Shown: in pieces, positions 1-13,070 of the stretch
How the letters are laid out: each line of letters starts with the position of its first letter
Position numbering within the stretch: position 1 is the stretch's first letter
DNA from: Vicugna pacos
Taxonomy: Eukaryota > Chordata > Mammalia > Artiodactyla > Camelidae
Reading direction: 5' to 3'
Assembly (NCBI RefSeq): GCF_048564905.1
Contig: NC_132998.1
Location: forward strand, 57,112,484 to 57,176,483
Length of the DNA: 64,000 nucleotides
Made by a program: the position numbers and the translations under genes
Notes under the pieces: model-generated
The model's input: the letters and a program-made list of their open reading frames with translations, nothing else
Database searches by the model: none
What the model was told of the DNA's origin: nothing

Positions 1-404
1 TATGTCACCCTCCCCAGAGCCTACCTTGCCCTGCCACCCACATCCCACAAGGCCTAGATAGTCAGATGTCCCCAGGGATGACTATTTCTTGGGCAATGAG
101 GGAGTTAAGAGTGTAGGGAGGAGGGGTAAGAGGTCAAAGGCAGAGACAGCAGGGACTTTGGCCCCAGAAAAGTCATTGTTTCAGTGTAGCCCTGTATCAT
201 CTCTCATAATTCTGTGAGTTGGCTGGGCTCAGTTGGGTGGCTCTTCTGCTCCCCCTGCTGTTGGCTGGGGCTGCAGTCATCTGGGGACTCGACTGGGCTG
301 GCACATCCAAGATGGCTCATGCAAATGACTGGTGCCTGGGTGAGAATGCTGGAAGGCTGGGCTCAGCTGGATCACTAGACTGGTTAGGTCTCTCTCTCCA
401 TTAA

Positions 405-830
405 AGTTCATTCTTTCATCTGCTTATTCATTTATATAAACAACAAACATTTACCCAGCGTCCACTAAGCGCCAGGTACTAGTGGATCATGGTGGCCCTA
501 CACCGTGGCATCTGAGTGGCATAATTATGTTTCTAAATGAAGAAGATCCCCCAGGCTGCCTGGTAGGAGGCTGAAGTATAGGCAGGGAGAGTGGAGGCAG
601 GGAGGCCAGTGAGGAGACTGTAGCTACTGTCCAGGGGATGGTTGCAAGGCTTAGAGCCAGGAGCAGCAGTGGACCAGATGAGGGGTTGGGTTTAACAGAT
701 ATTGGGAGACTGAATTTTCCAGGCTTGGTGACCAATGAATGCTGGGTGACAGAATGGGAGAAGTCAGGTGGACCCCAGGCCTCTGCTTTGGGAGAAGGCC
801 CATGGAGAAGCCAGACAGAGAGCCCCAAAT
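405..830 (-). repeat. L2 LINE fragments
   Basis: The first part reads as the reverse of an L2 3' end (TTATTCATTT, then CACTAAGCGCCAGGTACTAG). From about 590 the text GAGGAGACTGTAGCTACTG matches the more internal antisense L2 3' region. Confidence 0.5.
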
Positions 831-1189
831 GAAGTAGGCTTATCTGGCAGGTGCCTTCCTCACCCATCAGGCAGTGACGTTATTGCGAGGGGCCAAATCT
901 AATGCACCCAAGCCCTGCCACCCAGCCCAGGACTGGCACTAGGTGGGTGCTTGGGAGTGGCTGTTGTCGAATGAGTGAGCATCATCATGTTGTCAGCTCC
1001 TGCCCACAACTAACATTTCTTCCTGTTTCAAAACCCCTCACCCACTTCCTTCAAGGTTTTTCTTTCTTACCTAAAGGGGATCTGGTCCTCAGCCAATTTT
1101 CAGAGCAGAAATGAGTTACTCACCCCATGTCCAGTGAGTTCTGGACACAATGATACAACGGAATGAGCACTAGGCCAGGAGTCCTAAAA

Positions 1190-1680
1190 TCTCAGTTATA
1201 ATTGCTGTCAACTAACAGTAACAGAAAGCCTGGCCAACAGTGACATAAAGAGATAGGTGGTTTCATTTTCACTCTATTGCCTTAACAAGGCAGCCATTGG
1301 CATTTGCTCAGCTGTCGACCAAAGTTGGGAAGGATCCAGGCTTTTTTATCTTTCTGCTCTTCTATTCTTAACATGTTGGGCTGTATTTTCAAGTTCGTGG
1401 CTTCAGGTTCATAATGTGGCTGCTGCAGCTCCAGGCATCTCTTCAGTGTTCATCAGGGAAGGGGACAGGACAAAAGGTAGTGTTGGCTGGCTCTATCGTT
1501 TTTTATGGGGAAAAAAACAAAAACTTTTTTTGATTCCAGCTGATTTTCTGGTCTTGTTGGCCAGAACTGTGCAAACTTGGAACTTCAGCTGCAAAGCAGG
1601 CTGGGAAAACAAATATTTGTGTCTGGGGCTAGATAGATTGCTGCTCTGCACAAAACTAGGATCCTGTTAGCAAGGAGGAT
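1190..1680 (+). repeat. Dispersed repeat, family not resolved
   Basis: The segment with GGGCTGTATTTTCA, GTGGCTGCTGCAGCTCCAGG and later TTGGCCAGAACTGTG resembles a widespread mammalian repeat that I cannot name with certainty. The 137-codon open frame inside it is not evidence of a gene. Confidence 0.35.
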
Positions 1681-2479
1681 GGGAGTAGTGGTAGTGGGTG
1701 GAAAAGTACAGTGTCTGCTTTAGTGAGCCGAGCTCTAACTCCTGTGCCTCTATTTCTTTCTTTACAAACCAGACCAGCTCGTACCTACATTAGAATTAAA
1801 TGAGATTGTGTGTGCTCAGTGAGACCACGCAATGGTGAGAGAATTTATTTACTGATGTTATTATTGGTATAAAGCAAGGACTGTGTCCATTGGGGTGGGC
1901 TCAGTGGAAGAAACACATGGCAGAGCAGGTGTGAGCACAGGAGAGAGGGAGGCGGGGTGTGGCCAGGCCCCAGGGCCACCAGGAGGGTCCTCAATTTATC
2001 CCAAGGCCCCAGAAGAGCAGGGAACAGAGAGGCTCTCCTCTATTCTGGCCCACTGGAAGGGGTTTCTCGGGGCTTTTAAACACTGAACGTATTAATGTAT
2101 GGGGTCTGACCCCTACACATCTGTGTCTGTGTCATGTGTCGTGTGTGTGTATGGGGGTGGGAATGGGGAGACTTAGTGGATTTTTGGTTTGTTTCAGAGG
2201 AGAAGTAACTTTAAAAGCACAACGATCTTGTCTGAGCTGAGACCAGGAAAGGCCCTGGGGTTTCCCCCTGCACCCTGTCCCTTTCAAGAGGGTGGGTCTC
2301 CTGGGAGGCAAATAAGCTGAGGTCTTGCCTTGGAACTTCAGGACTTAGGAGGGCAGTGGAGGTGGCCAGGAGCTCTGGGAGAGTGGGGAATGGAAGCCCA
2401 CAGTGTTTCCCTGGCTGGGGATTGGGGGACTTCCGTGTTGTCAGGAACGGGGTCTTAGATCTCTGTTTTCATTCCTTTC

Positions 2480-2606
2480 TTTTAGCTTCTCTAGAGTGTC
2501 AGCCCCTGAGGGCAAGAATTCAGGTGCACCGCTGGACCCCTGCACCTAGAACAGTGCCTGGCAAGGAGTAGGTGCTCAGTAAATCTGTGTTGAATGAATG
2601 GATGAA
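2480..2606 (+). repeat. L2 3' end
   Basis: Typical L2 tail: GTCAGCCCCTGAGGGCAAG, then TAGAACAGTGCCTGGCAAGG, GTAGGTGCTCAGTAAAT and finally TTGAATGAATG. Confidence 0.8.
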
Positions 2607-2989
2607 GCTTAGACAGAGAAGCGGAATCGTCTTCAGGATGGGAAAGTCTGGCACTCATGAGTTAGTGAACACGGAGGTGGGACAGGCTCCACACCTGGTA
2701 CCATGACCCTTACGGATGAACTTCTTAAGTCCTTACCACAGCCTCATCTCTCTTTTAAAGAAACTTGACTGTGCTTAGGGCCTGCTGGGGCTGGCATTGC
2801 TTCTTTACACCGTTCAGACAGTTTCCTGGGACCTCCAATAGTGGCGACTGGGAGTTTCTGGTTGCTTAACACCCATATTCCCAAATTCCGGTAAGGTTCT
2901 CAGTCTCCATTTCAGACCCAACCCCCCTTCACCTAGAGTGTGTGGTTTGGCCCGGGGCTGCCTCCACTCCTTGCTCTGTGCAGCATGTA

Positions 2990-3370
2990 GCCCAGACTTG
3001 ACCAATCGGACCACAGCATCTTCCTAACAAATATAATTGGTTGAAGGGACAGCCCAAGACCTATGCTAGTCCAATCAGAGTGAGCCTGAATCAGAACTTT
3101 GCCTGCGGCAGACACTTGCTTTTTTTTTTTAAAACTGAACTTGAAGCTGGAAGGATGAAGCCTTAAGAGTCACCTGCCTAAGAATGAACCAGACAGCAGA
3201 AGGTAGAGCAAAGAGGTACAGGAAAGTGAGCCCTAATGATACCATCGAGTCCCCTTGATCAAGCTATACCTGAAGTCATGATATTTCCAAACTTGAATCA
3301 ATAAATTTATTTTCTGCTTAAGCAGGTTGAACTGGGTTTCTATTTGCAATGGCAAAAGTCCTGACTGGCA
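2990..3370 (+). repeat. LTR-like fossil, probably MaLR/ERVL group
   Basis: Carries the ending style of these LTRs: a poly(A)-like CAATAAATTTATTTTCTGC, then GCTTAAGCAGG and AAGTCCTGACTGG. It looks like an old solo LTR fragment. The family call is tentative. Confidence 0.35.
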
Positions 3371-3767
3371 GGGTCTGAAAGTCTTAAGACTCTCACAAGT
3401 AAATGCAGCTCAGGATCCTGTGAGTGGAGCAGAAAGGCTTGAGATGGCAGGAGTCAGCTGGACCCAGCCTCTTGACTGGCTGGGCAGATGCCCGCAGACA
3501 TTTTAGAAAATCTGAATGTTTTATGTTGTCCCAAAAGAGGACTAAGACCAGAGAAGTAAACTGCTGAGACATTTTAGCTCAGTAGGAGAACTTTCAGACA
3601 AGAAAAACCATCGATATTGGAGTACACTGCCTCAGGAGGGAGAGACTTGTCCCTGAACATACACGAGTGGTGGCTGGCAACCATCTGGCCTGATGTTTCC
3701 AGAGGGAATTCAGGCATTGGATGGAAGGCATATACAGGTAGATGATGCTATGTGGGGGCGTCTGACC

Positions 3768-4046
3768 GCAGCAACGCAGGGGTGGTTTATTGGGTCCTGG
3801 GGCTCCCCTCTGGCCCCTGGGAGTGCAGGAGCATGAGAGGATGGGGATGCAGCGCCTACAAATTCACACCCTTCGGGCCCCAGAGGGCCTCCAGCACAGA
3901 GAAGACGATCAACCAAGCTCTGAAGCCATCGGCTAAGAGACGCCACAGGGAGGGGACAGCATGGCCAGCCGGGGTGCCGTCGGGCTTTTGCTGGGGGCCC
4001 TGAAGGGTCAGAAGCACCTCCCACGGCTGGGAGGGCTGGGTACGTC
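3768..4046 (-). other. RAC2: RAC2 terminal non-coding exon (3' UTR)
   Basis: A strong acceptor (CTTCCTTCCAG ending at 4047) matches the donor just past the RAC2 stop, and an AATAAA lies about 255 nt further on. The splicing leaves the stop codon only a few bases before the last junction, which should not trigger nonsense-mediated decay. The exact cleavage point is inferred. Confidence 0.75.
3786..3791 (-). terminator. RAC2: RAC2 poly(A) signal AATAAA
   Basis: The reverse strand reads CCCAATAAACCACCCC here, a canonical hexamer at the end of the inferred last exon. Cleavage would be expected 15-20 nt further on, near 3768. Confidence 0.8.
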
Positions 4047-4642
4047 CTGGAAGGAAGATAGGCAGGCAGTAAGAATTTGGGGACAAGCAGAATCCACAGC
4101 CCACACCCAGCTTTTGCTCAAGGTCTGCCAAGTCCTTTCCATTCTTCTTGTCCCCCCTCCAGGAAGCCTTGTGGCTGCCTCCAACCCACACCCACCCCTC
4201 TTCTGCCCCCAGCAGCCTCATAGCTCAGGCTGCCCTGCTTCACCCCTATATATGGGTGTCAGGCCTTCCTGGCTCAGCCCAGGTCTCCTGAGGGGCAGGG
4301 GCCAAGGTATCTGCACCCTGGTCCTCCCACCCTCCTGCAGGGACGCGGAGTGGGAGCTCACTGACCCCACGCCTTGGCTCAGGTTTCCTGGCGTTTTCTG
4401 AGACCCTGGACCTTCCTTCTGGGAACTGGGCTCACAGAGCAGGACTGGATCCGAGAAATGGGGAAACTGATGCCTCTTTGATGCTCCCTCATCTCTCCTG
4501 GTCTAAATGCCATCCCAGTGAAACTTAGGGCCCCTGAGCAGGGGCCTCCCTCCCAGCCGGAGCCCGCTCTGTGTGGGAAGTGGTGTGGGGAGCGGGGGAG
4601 GGGACAGAGGGTCCTGAAGCTGAGGGGGAGGGGTTCTTACCC

Positions 4643-4807
<165 letters not shown>

Positions 4808-5189
4808 TCAGGGCCGGGCAGAGCCCCCTCCCAAGCCACATCACTGTGCCAGGCTGTGGGGCCCACCTGGGCAGTGTCACTCAGGGCAGGGTATTCACCC
4901 CTCGGGCCCAGCTTCCTCATGTCTGAAATGGGGAGCTTGAATTCAGAGGGAGAAGTTAAGACCCATGAGAGCAGGTGTGTGTCTTTCTTGGGCAGGGAAG
5001 CCCTCGGTTTGCAGAAGGCAGCAGGAATTCTGATACTTTCCTGGCAAGAAAGGAGCTCAAGCTACAGTGACTAAATCTATGGGCACCTCACTTTCTTCAA
5101 GAACATCGCCACATACCTACCTCCACGCATCCCCTGGGAGGCCTGAGGACCCCACGGCTCATGCCCCAGGCCCTTCCAAATGTCACCTA

Positions 5190-5272
5190 ATTGGTCCTTA
5201 GCATCACCTCATTTTACAGATGAGAAAACTGAGGCTCAGAAGTCGCTTGTCCAAAGTCACACGCTAGACACA
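5190..5272 (-). repeat. MIR
   Basis: Antisense MIR core: TTTTACAGATGAGAAAACTG, then GAGGCTCAGAAGTCGCTTG and TCCAAAGTCACACG. Confidence 0.8.
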
Positions 5273-5639
5273 TCCCCTCCCCCTAGGGGTGGCTGGGGGC
5301 CCTCAGCAAGAAGAATGGGGACTAGGGAGCCCCCCTTCCCCCAGGAGGGGACAAGACTCCTCCCATGTGACCATTCAAGGCTGGAGCCTGGGGCACAGCC
5401 AGCGAGAAAGGCAAGCTGAGCCCTGACTCCCAGGGCCAGTGTTCCATGGCCTTCTGGAAGGAATCTGTGAGTTCCTGTATTCACTACAACCCAAGCAGTT
5501 TCCCTGAAGTGAGCAACAAAAAAATCCCCCTGAGAGAGGCCTGGGGGCTGATTTCAGAAATAAGAGGAAGGAGAGGGCCAGGGGAGGGGGGGAAACTGTG
5601 TCTCCTCGCTGGGGAGAAGGAAGCAGATGGACGGTGATC

Positions 5640-5795
5640 AGCACCTGCTCCCTGCCAGGCACTGAGCTGGGCGCCTCGGACAACCCTGTGAAGAAATACT
5701 ATGATTCCCCACTTCCCAGGTGAGGAAACAGGCCCAGAGAGGGGAAGCCCTGGACCCAGAGACACACAGCTGGGAGAGGGGAGCCAGGCTCTAGG
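5640..5795 (-). repeat. MIR
   Basis: Antisense MIR: CTGCCAGGCACTGAGCTGGG, then AGGTGAGGAAACAGGCCCAG and ACACACAGCTGGGAG. Confidence 0.75.
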
Positions 5796-6289
5796 GAGGG
5801 GCAGCCTGGGGACCAGGGAAGCACACCAATCCCTGGGGCTGGGAGAAGGAAATGGTGGGGCAAGGAAGAGGACACTGAGGCTCAGAGGGGATGTCACTTG
5901 TCCAACGTCCCACACTGGATGTCCCCCTTGCCTGTGGGAACATTCTCCCACCGGGGAGCACGGGCAGTGGTCTCAGGGCTCATTCGGCAGGAACGGAGCA
6001 TCCCCAGCTGGGTCCAGGAGTCTCGTCACCATTACCCTCTGTGCCCAGAAGGGTGTCACTGGGCATTTGGCCACTGTCTCCCTGCAAGGGACCCTAGCCA
6101 GTGACCACTTGTTCCTTCCACACCCACCAACTGCGTACTCCTTGGCACCTGCCACCCTCTTGCTTCTTGACTCAGTGGTGTCCAGAGAAAGGGTCCTGAC
6201 TGGGGGCCTGGCCACTCCAGGACTTTGGCCAGTCCCCTTCTCTGGGCCTCAGTCTCTCATCTGTGGGAGCAACAGATGATTTCAGTCAT

Positions 6290-6495
6290 GACTGAGGGAG
6301 CCAGGCAGCCCGAGTTTGAGTCTAGACTCCGCCACATCCTGGCTGGAAGGCCTTGAGCCAGTAACTTCTCCTCCCTAAGCCTCAGTTTCCTCCCCTGTAA
6401 AGTGAGGTGATGAGAGCCCCTCCTTCATAGTTGCTATGACAGTGAAGTGGGCGAACACACAGGCCCAGCACCCAGGAAGCGCTCAATCCATGCCG
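6290..6495 (+). repeat. MIR, nearly full length
   Basis: Sense MIR: GAGTTTGAGTCTAGACTCCG, then TAAGCCTCAGTTTCCTCCCC, TGTAAAGTGAGGTGATGAGA and GAAGCGCTCAATCC. Confidence 0.8.
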
Positions 6496-6764
6496 CCCGT
6501 GATTAGCAGCTGGGATCAGAGCTGCCCCACAACTTATCATCGTCCTGGGCTGGTGGGCAGAGGAAGCAGCTGTCCTGCTCATCAGCCCGCAGGTCCCCCA
6601 GGCTCCCCCTTGGCCTGGGCTGGTCTGAGGCAAGTTCAAGGTCACTTCCCCTGCCCCATCCCCACCTGGGATCAGCTGCAGGAAGGATTGGCTGGAGGCC
6701 AAGGCAGGACCCCCCCAGTCATCTCACGGAGGAGAAGGGACCTTTGGGGAGTGTGTAGGCTGGC

Positions 6765-6885
6765 TTGTGTCAATGGGGAAACTGAAGTCCAGAGAGGGAG
6801 AGCCACTGGCTCGAAGTCACACAGACAGACAGTGCCAGAGCTGGGAGCAGAATCCAGGCTTCCAGGGCCTGTCTTATACCAAATC
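6765..6885 (-). repeat. MIR
   Basis: Antisense MIR: ATGGGGAAACTGAAGTCCAG, AAGTCACACAGACAG, then GAGCAGAATCCAGGCTTCC. Confidence 0.75.
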
Positions 6886-7514
6886 CTGCGCTTTAAAAAG
6901 GAAGGGTCAGATGCAGCTGGAGAGTCACTGTCTTGGGTGGAAGGAGTCCAGAGAGGACAGGCTGGCAGAAAGAAGAGCAGGCAGGCATGCAGTCCCCAGC
7001 ATTAGTGAGGAAAGACCAGCGGGGCTGCGAGCCAGAGCCCCTAAAATGGGGCCTAGGGCCAGGGTTTAAGCAGCAGTGGGAGCTCCTGGGACAGATGGCC
7101 ATGTCCCTGGGCTAGTCATGTGAAGGGGGAGGTGACGGCTGCGGTTTCTCTTCCTGTGAAGAGATGTGAGTCCCCAGGGCCCTCCCAGTTCCGGCGGAAG
7201 GAAGAAGGGTAGGGCTGGGGCAGGGATGGGTTGGGGAAGGCCCAACTAGTTCGGGGGCCAAACCCTGGGCCTGCGGGACCCTGTGGTGAGACAGAGAGAG
7301 CATCCTGAGCAGGCAGGTCGCTGCTCAGAGTGGCCAAATCCAGCTGGTGGTCCCAGGCTCTTGGACAAGTGTCCCATCCCTGGGCTGCAGGCAGGTTAGG
7401 GCCTGACCAAGGACAGCAGGCCTGTACGCCATGGAAGAAGCCAGACCTATCGGTCATCACCTCCACGGTGCAGGCAGCCCTGAGCCACCATGAGGAGGCC
7501 CCCAAGCCAGTAGT

Positions 7515-7605
7515 TTGTTGTCCTGTGTTCAGATCCTGGTTCTGCCACCTACCAGCTGCGTGACCCTGAGAAGCCACTACACGTCTGTGGCCCAGTGATC
7601 AAGAA
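7515..7605 (+). repeat. MIR fragment
   Basis: Sense MIR: TCAGATCCTGGTTCTGCCAC, CTACCAGCTGCGTGACCCTG. Confidence 0.7.
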
Positions 7606-7844
7606 GCAAAGAGGAGTTGGGTTGAGAAGCCGGGGCGGGGGCTGGGGGATGGTGGGAGTCGGGAAAGGAAAATGAGAAGGAGGCAGAAGAGAAGGCATTA
7701 CCCTTCAAACCCAAGCAGAAGCACCTCCTCCAGGAAGCCTCCCCGGTTGACCCAAGCTCAGCTTGGCTGCTGGTGCTCTGTGCAACCACAGCACACCCCT
7801 GCTTCTGTCTGTCAAAAGGCACTCATCTCAACACCTGCTTATGG

Positions 7845-8517
<673 letters not shown>

Positions 8518-8737
8518 TTAGAAAGTAAAGTGTAATATACCAGCCTCCGCTGAGACTCTGAGTCTCATCCCCTGAGTCCCCCTGCCCCACACCTGCCCTG
8601 GTTGGCACGGAGGACTCTCTCTGCCCATACCATCACTGCTCCAGGGACAGGCCAAAGTCACCGGTCCCTCCCTCCCATGCTCCTTCCCTCAGGGTCACCT
8701 GCTCCATCACCCTAAGCCCCTGCTCCGTCCCACTCAC

Positions 8738-8800
8738 CTTGGCACGGACATTCTCGTAGGAGGCTGGGCTGACGAGGGAGAAGCAGATGAGGAAGACATC
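8738..8800 (-). CDS. RAC2: RAC2 coding exon 4 (residues 76-96)
   Basis: This 63-nt in-phase exon encodes [21 protein letters not shown], a core strand and the following helix of the G domain. The acceptor is ATCCCCCAG and the donor GTGAGTG. The next intron is only 442 nt. Confidence 0.97.
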
Positions 8801-9049
8801 CTGGGGGATCAGGCAAGGGTCATTCCTAAAGGGAGGTCTGGAGGCATCCCCCTTGGGCCCTCCCACCCCTGGGCAGCCACTGAGGGCTGGAATAGCCCCG
8901 GGGATGCTGTGTACTGAGGATCCACTGGAGCAGGGACTCCCTTCCTGCCTCTGCTACCAGGCTGCTGCTTGTTAGGAAGGAACAATCCTTCCTAAAAGCC
9001 AGGGCTTGTTCTAAGCAGTTTACCCTCACACACCACTATAGCAGCACTG

Positions 9050-9155
9050 CTAAAGCCCCATTCTACAGATGGGAAGAGTGAGGCTTATAAGGATTAAAGG
9101 GTCTGCTATCTGGAACTCCGGAATCCACACTCCTCACCAGGCATTCACTACCCCG
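9050..9155 (-). repeat. MIR fragment
   Basis: Antisense MIR: CCATTCTACAGATGGGAAGA, GTGAGGCTTATAAGG. Confidence 0.6.
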
Positions 9156-9320
9156 TCGTCTGATCACCAGCCCCAGCCCTTTCCCTATCCCAAAGGGAGA
9201 AACTAGCAGCCACAGAGCCAACTGTAGGTGTACCCACCTCTCTCCTCCCCACCCCAGCACCCCCAGGGCTCACCATCCTGAGTTCCCTAGTGGGTCCCTG
9301 TCCAGGATCTGCCTACCCTA

Positions 9321-9704
<384 letters not shown>

Positions 9705-10524
9705 TCAGTCTCCAGTCCCAGAGTCTGAGGACTTGCAGTCCATGGTCCCACGGCAGAGGCCAAGACCCAGAGAAGGGCTACAACAGGACCAAAGTCACAC
9801 AGCATTATGCAGTTGGGTTTTCTTTTTTCTTTTTTTGAAATACTGATTCATTGCATTAAATAATTTTACACACAGCTAAGCAAGCATCAGCTATTGTTCT
9901 GCCCTTACCCATCCTTGCGAGAGATGATTTTTCAAGGTTGCACAACTTTCCTACCAAGGCATGATGAGAATAAATTTTCCTGCCTCCTAGGCTGGACACT
10001 GTGGCTGGTCACCCAGTATTTGTTGAATGAGTGTTCATCCCCATCTTAGGTTGGGCTCACCCAGAAGCAAACCCAGCGATGAGGAAGTAGTACAAGTGGT
10101 TTATTTGGAAGTGACCCCGGGCAGTCGAGGAAAGGGAGTGGGGGAGAGGAAGGGACAGCAGCCGATATAGGACATGCTATTGAGCTGTTACTGGCGGGGG
10201 TGGGGGAGAGCATGGAGGGACTCGAACTAGGCTTTGCTGGTGCCACTGTGCTCAGGGCGTCCCCCAGAGGATGCAGGAGGGAGCCGGGGTATTCACCCAC
10301 CATCTCCACCACGCACTGACAGAGGGATGTCCTGGGGTGTTAATTCCCTGGCCTTCCAGCCCACCCCAAGCGCATGCCAAAAGCTGTCAGTCATGGAAGA
10401 TTTCTGGAAATAGCACTGGCACATACTGGAAAGACTCTTGCTAAGGGATAGGGTGGGGCAGATGCTAAAATCTCCCTTCTGGTACCAGAGAGGCCTCCGC
10501 GGCAATCAAACGAGCTTTCAGATT

Positions 10525-10690
10525 TTTTAAATTCAGTCCAGTAGTTTTCTCACATCCCTAAGAGGGAGAAGCTGGTTCATACTCTGGAAGAGCAAACTGG
10601 GATCAGAGAGGTAGAGTGACTGGCCCAAGGCCATACAGCCAGTGAGCAACCAAACTAAGTGAGAAGCCAGTTTCATCTGATTCCACATCC
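10525..10690 (-). repeat. MIR
   Basis: Antisense MIR: GATCAGAGAGGTAGAGTGAC, TGGCCCAAGGCCATACAGCC. Confidence 0.65.
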
Positions 10691-10949
10691 AGTGCTCCCT
10701 GCCCCTTGCCACAGCTGCACTGCCACAGATGGGCTGGGGACCACCACTTTCTCTCTCCTCACTGAGGTCACCCACGGAGGCGCTGCTCCTTGTCCTCTAA
10801 GCTGGGCCACTAAGACCTCAGCCTCCTCCAGCTTCTCCTCCTAGTCCTCCCATCACACACCAGCCAAGCCATTCCATTTCCAGGTAAGGCTCACCCCTCC
10901 TGCCTCCCTGAGCTTGTTCACCATGTGCCCCTGCCTGTACCCAGACCAC

Positions 10950-11270
10950 GTGGTCCTCCACACTCTCCAGCTTTTGCTATTGTCTGTGCCCCTCTCAGGA
11001 ACACCCTTTCACCCCCTTGTCACCTTTGTCTCCTATTCATGCTTCAAAACCCTGCCCAAGCAGTCCCTCCTTTGTGGGGAAAACTCCCGGCCACCTCCTT
11101 CCCTGCCCTCCACCTGGAAAGAGCTTGTCGTCCCCACCCTCAGGCAACTGCTTTGCCTCAACTATGAGCCAACATTTAGTGTGTCTCCTTCCTGCCACAG
11201 GCTGTGGGCTCTGTGGGGGCGGAGCCCCTGTCTGCTTCACCTTTGAAGTCTCAGGACTGGCACCTAGTGA
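10950..11270 (+). repeat. L2 3' region
   Basis: Sense L2: CTTTTGCTATTGTCTGTGCC, CTATTCATGCTTCAAAACCC, then GGGGGCGGAGCCCCTGTCTG and a GGCACCTAGTGAGGG end. Confidence 0.6.
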
Positions 11271-11464
11271 GGGTAGGTGGATCGGAGTCAAACCAAATTG
11301 AACTGAAGCCCTAGGGGTGCCACCTCCTCCACGAAGCCCTCACAGAATGCTGCTCAGTGACAGGCTGCAGAAGCCCTAATATTTCAGAGCAACTCCAAAG
11401 ACATCTGTCCTGAGACAGGCACCCACCCCTAAAAAGAGTGAGCAGTCTGACGTGTTTAACACGC

Positions 11465-11790
11465 TGTGCCTGTTCAGCCCTGGTTCCGCAGACGGCCCTG
11501 CTCCCTCCTGCCTGGAAAGCTCCTGCAAACGCCTGACTTCCCACTCTTCTTCTCTCGCCGTGCCAGGCTGACTCTTACTCATCCCCGGTCTAGCCCATTT
11601 CAAGGTCACCTCTTCCAGGAAGACTGATCTGAGCCCCAGCCTGTTCGGGGCCCCCACCCCATCCCAGCTCAGAAATCTTTGGTAAATTCAGCACCCAAAC
11701 GGCAGACATCAAGCCTGGCTTGTTCCTCACTGCCCCTGGAGGCCAGCATGGAACTGGGCACATAGTCGGTGCTCTGTGTACCTACTCTGG
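11465..11790 (+). repeat. L2 3' region
   Basis: Sense L2: TCCTGCCTGGAAAGCTCCTG, CAAGGTCACCTCTTCCAGGA, ending GGCACATAGTCGGTGCTC. Confidence 0.65.
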
Positions 11791-12069
11791 GTACCACCCA
11801 CACCACCGTGGGATTTCAGATAGAAGGAGCTGTCCAGAGAGACACCGCTGGGCATGATGGGGAAAGAAGTGCCTGTGGTTTTTTTTGGCTTTGGCCAGAA
11901 ACACTCCTCTGGGATGAGCTCAGGATGTAGGAACATTTTCCTCTAATGTCCAGTTTGAAATTCTAGCGCCAAAAAACCCCCCAAGATTCCTTGAGCCAAA
12001 AGCATCTGTCTTCTCCAAGCTACCTCCAGTAGCAATGGGGAAAGAGCTGGTTTCTGGGACATATAGCAA

Positions 12070-12275
12070 CACTGAGCACCTACTCTGAGGCTGGGCAGAG
12101 GTCCAGGGACCTTCATACATACATTAGGGACCATGTGACCCAAGACAAAAGAACTTGAAGTTATTCCCATTAGACAGTTGAGAAAACCTGGGCCCCTAGA
12201 GGTCAAATAACTTGTCCAAAGCCAGCCAGCTCATAAGCAGAGGAGCTAGGATTGAGACTGGCTCCTTCTGCACGC
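12070..12275 (-). repeat. MIR
   Basis: Antisense MIR: TGAGCACCTACTCTGAGG, CATTAGACAGTTGAGAAAAC, GTCAAATAACTTGTCCAAAG, AGCTCATAAGCAGAGGAGC. Confidence 0.75.
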
Positions 12276-12359
12276 TCATTTGTGAGCGAGCAAGTAGACA
12301 AATGCACTGCAGGAGGGTTGATAGCCTCCCAGAGCTGGGAGAGAGCAGAGAATTCCTTG

Positions 12360-12475
12360 TGAAGCCTCATCTTGGCTGTGTGACTCTGGGTGAGCAACCC
12401 AGGTTCTCTGAGCCTCGCTTTCTTCACTGTGAAAAAACCCTATCTTTTGGGGCCATTAGGAGGATCCAGGGACAG
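12360..12475 (+). repeat. MIR fragment
   Basis: Sense MIR: GGCTGTGTGACTCTGGGTGA, TCTGAGCCTCGCTTTCTTCA. Confidence 0.7.
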
Positions 12476-12669
12476 AGGATATTCAAGCCACCCCATGGGG
12501 AGATGCTGATAAGCTGAGCATTCTCATCCCTAAACATCCCATCCCCGGCCCCTCCCCAGGGGACCAGCTGCCAGAGCCTGAGTGGTCATTGCAGGGACAA
12601 TGATCCAAAACTCCTGGTGTCCCCCTTACTTCGGAGACCCACTGGCAGCCAAGACCAGAGGAACCTGAC

Positions 12670-12795
12670 ACCACCACCATGGCTAACCCTTACTTCCATT
12701 TTCCAGATGAGAAACTGAGGCTCGTGGACAGGAAGGGACTTGCCCAAGATCTCACAATCAGTTGGTGGCAGAGCCAGGACTCGATCTTGTTACCC
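12670..12795 (-). repeat. MIR
   Basis: Antisense MIR: TTTTCCAGATGAGAAACTGA, ACTTGCCCAAGATCTCACAA, GGCAGAGCCAGGACTCG. Confidence 0.8.
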
Positions 12796-12949
12796 AGTTC
12801 AGAAAAGCCCACGGTGGAAGCATCACTCCCAGTTCCCGGCTGGAGACTGAGTGGCGTTTGAGCCAGGGTGTGGGGGCTGACCCTGAGCCGTGGAGAGGGC
12901 AGGGAGCTCAATGATCTTCTTAAACTGAGATGGTTTCAGTGGGCCCAGA

Positions 12950-13070
12950 AAGAGGATGCTATCATTGTGCCCGTTTTACATATGAGGAAAAAAACTAAGA
13001 TTCAGTGCCTGAGAGAGACGCCTGGCATGAGAGTGCTCACGGCCACACGGCTGGAGTGCTCTCACCCAGA
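12950..13070 (-). repeat. MIR fragment
   Basis: Antisense MIR: ATTGTGCCCGTTTTACATAT, GAGGAAAAAAACTAAGATTC, CACGGCCACACGGCTGG. Confidence 0.6.

Larger units (their letters stand above)
1..3767. other. 3' flank of RAC2, no gene seen
   Basis: Contains an L2 fragment near the left edge, an unnamed dispersed repeat at 1.19-1.68 kb, a GT-rich stretch at about 2.12-2.16 kb, an L2 tail at 2.48-2.61 kb and an LTR-like fossil at 2.99-3.37 kb. I see no exons. SSTR3 should lie further left if human order holds. Confidence 0.7.

Noticed and set aside
1257-1670. 137-codon open frame on the plus strand
   Set aside because: Falls inside a dispersed repeat and has no recognised domain.
5701-6279. 192-codon open frame in RAC2 intron 5
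   Set aside because: Begins in a MIR and has low-complexity composition; no known domain.
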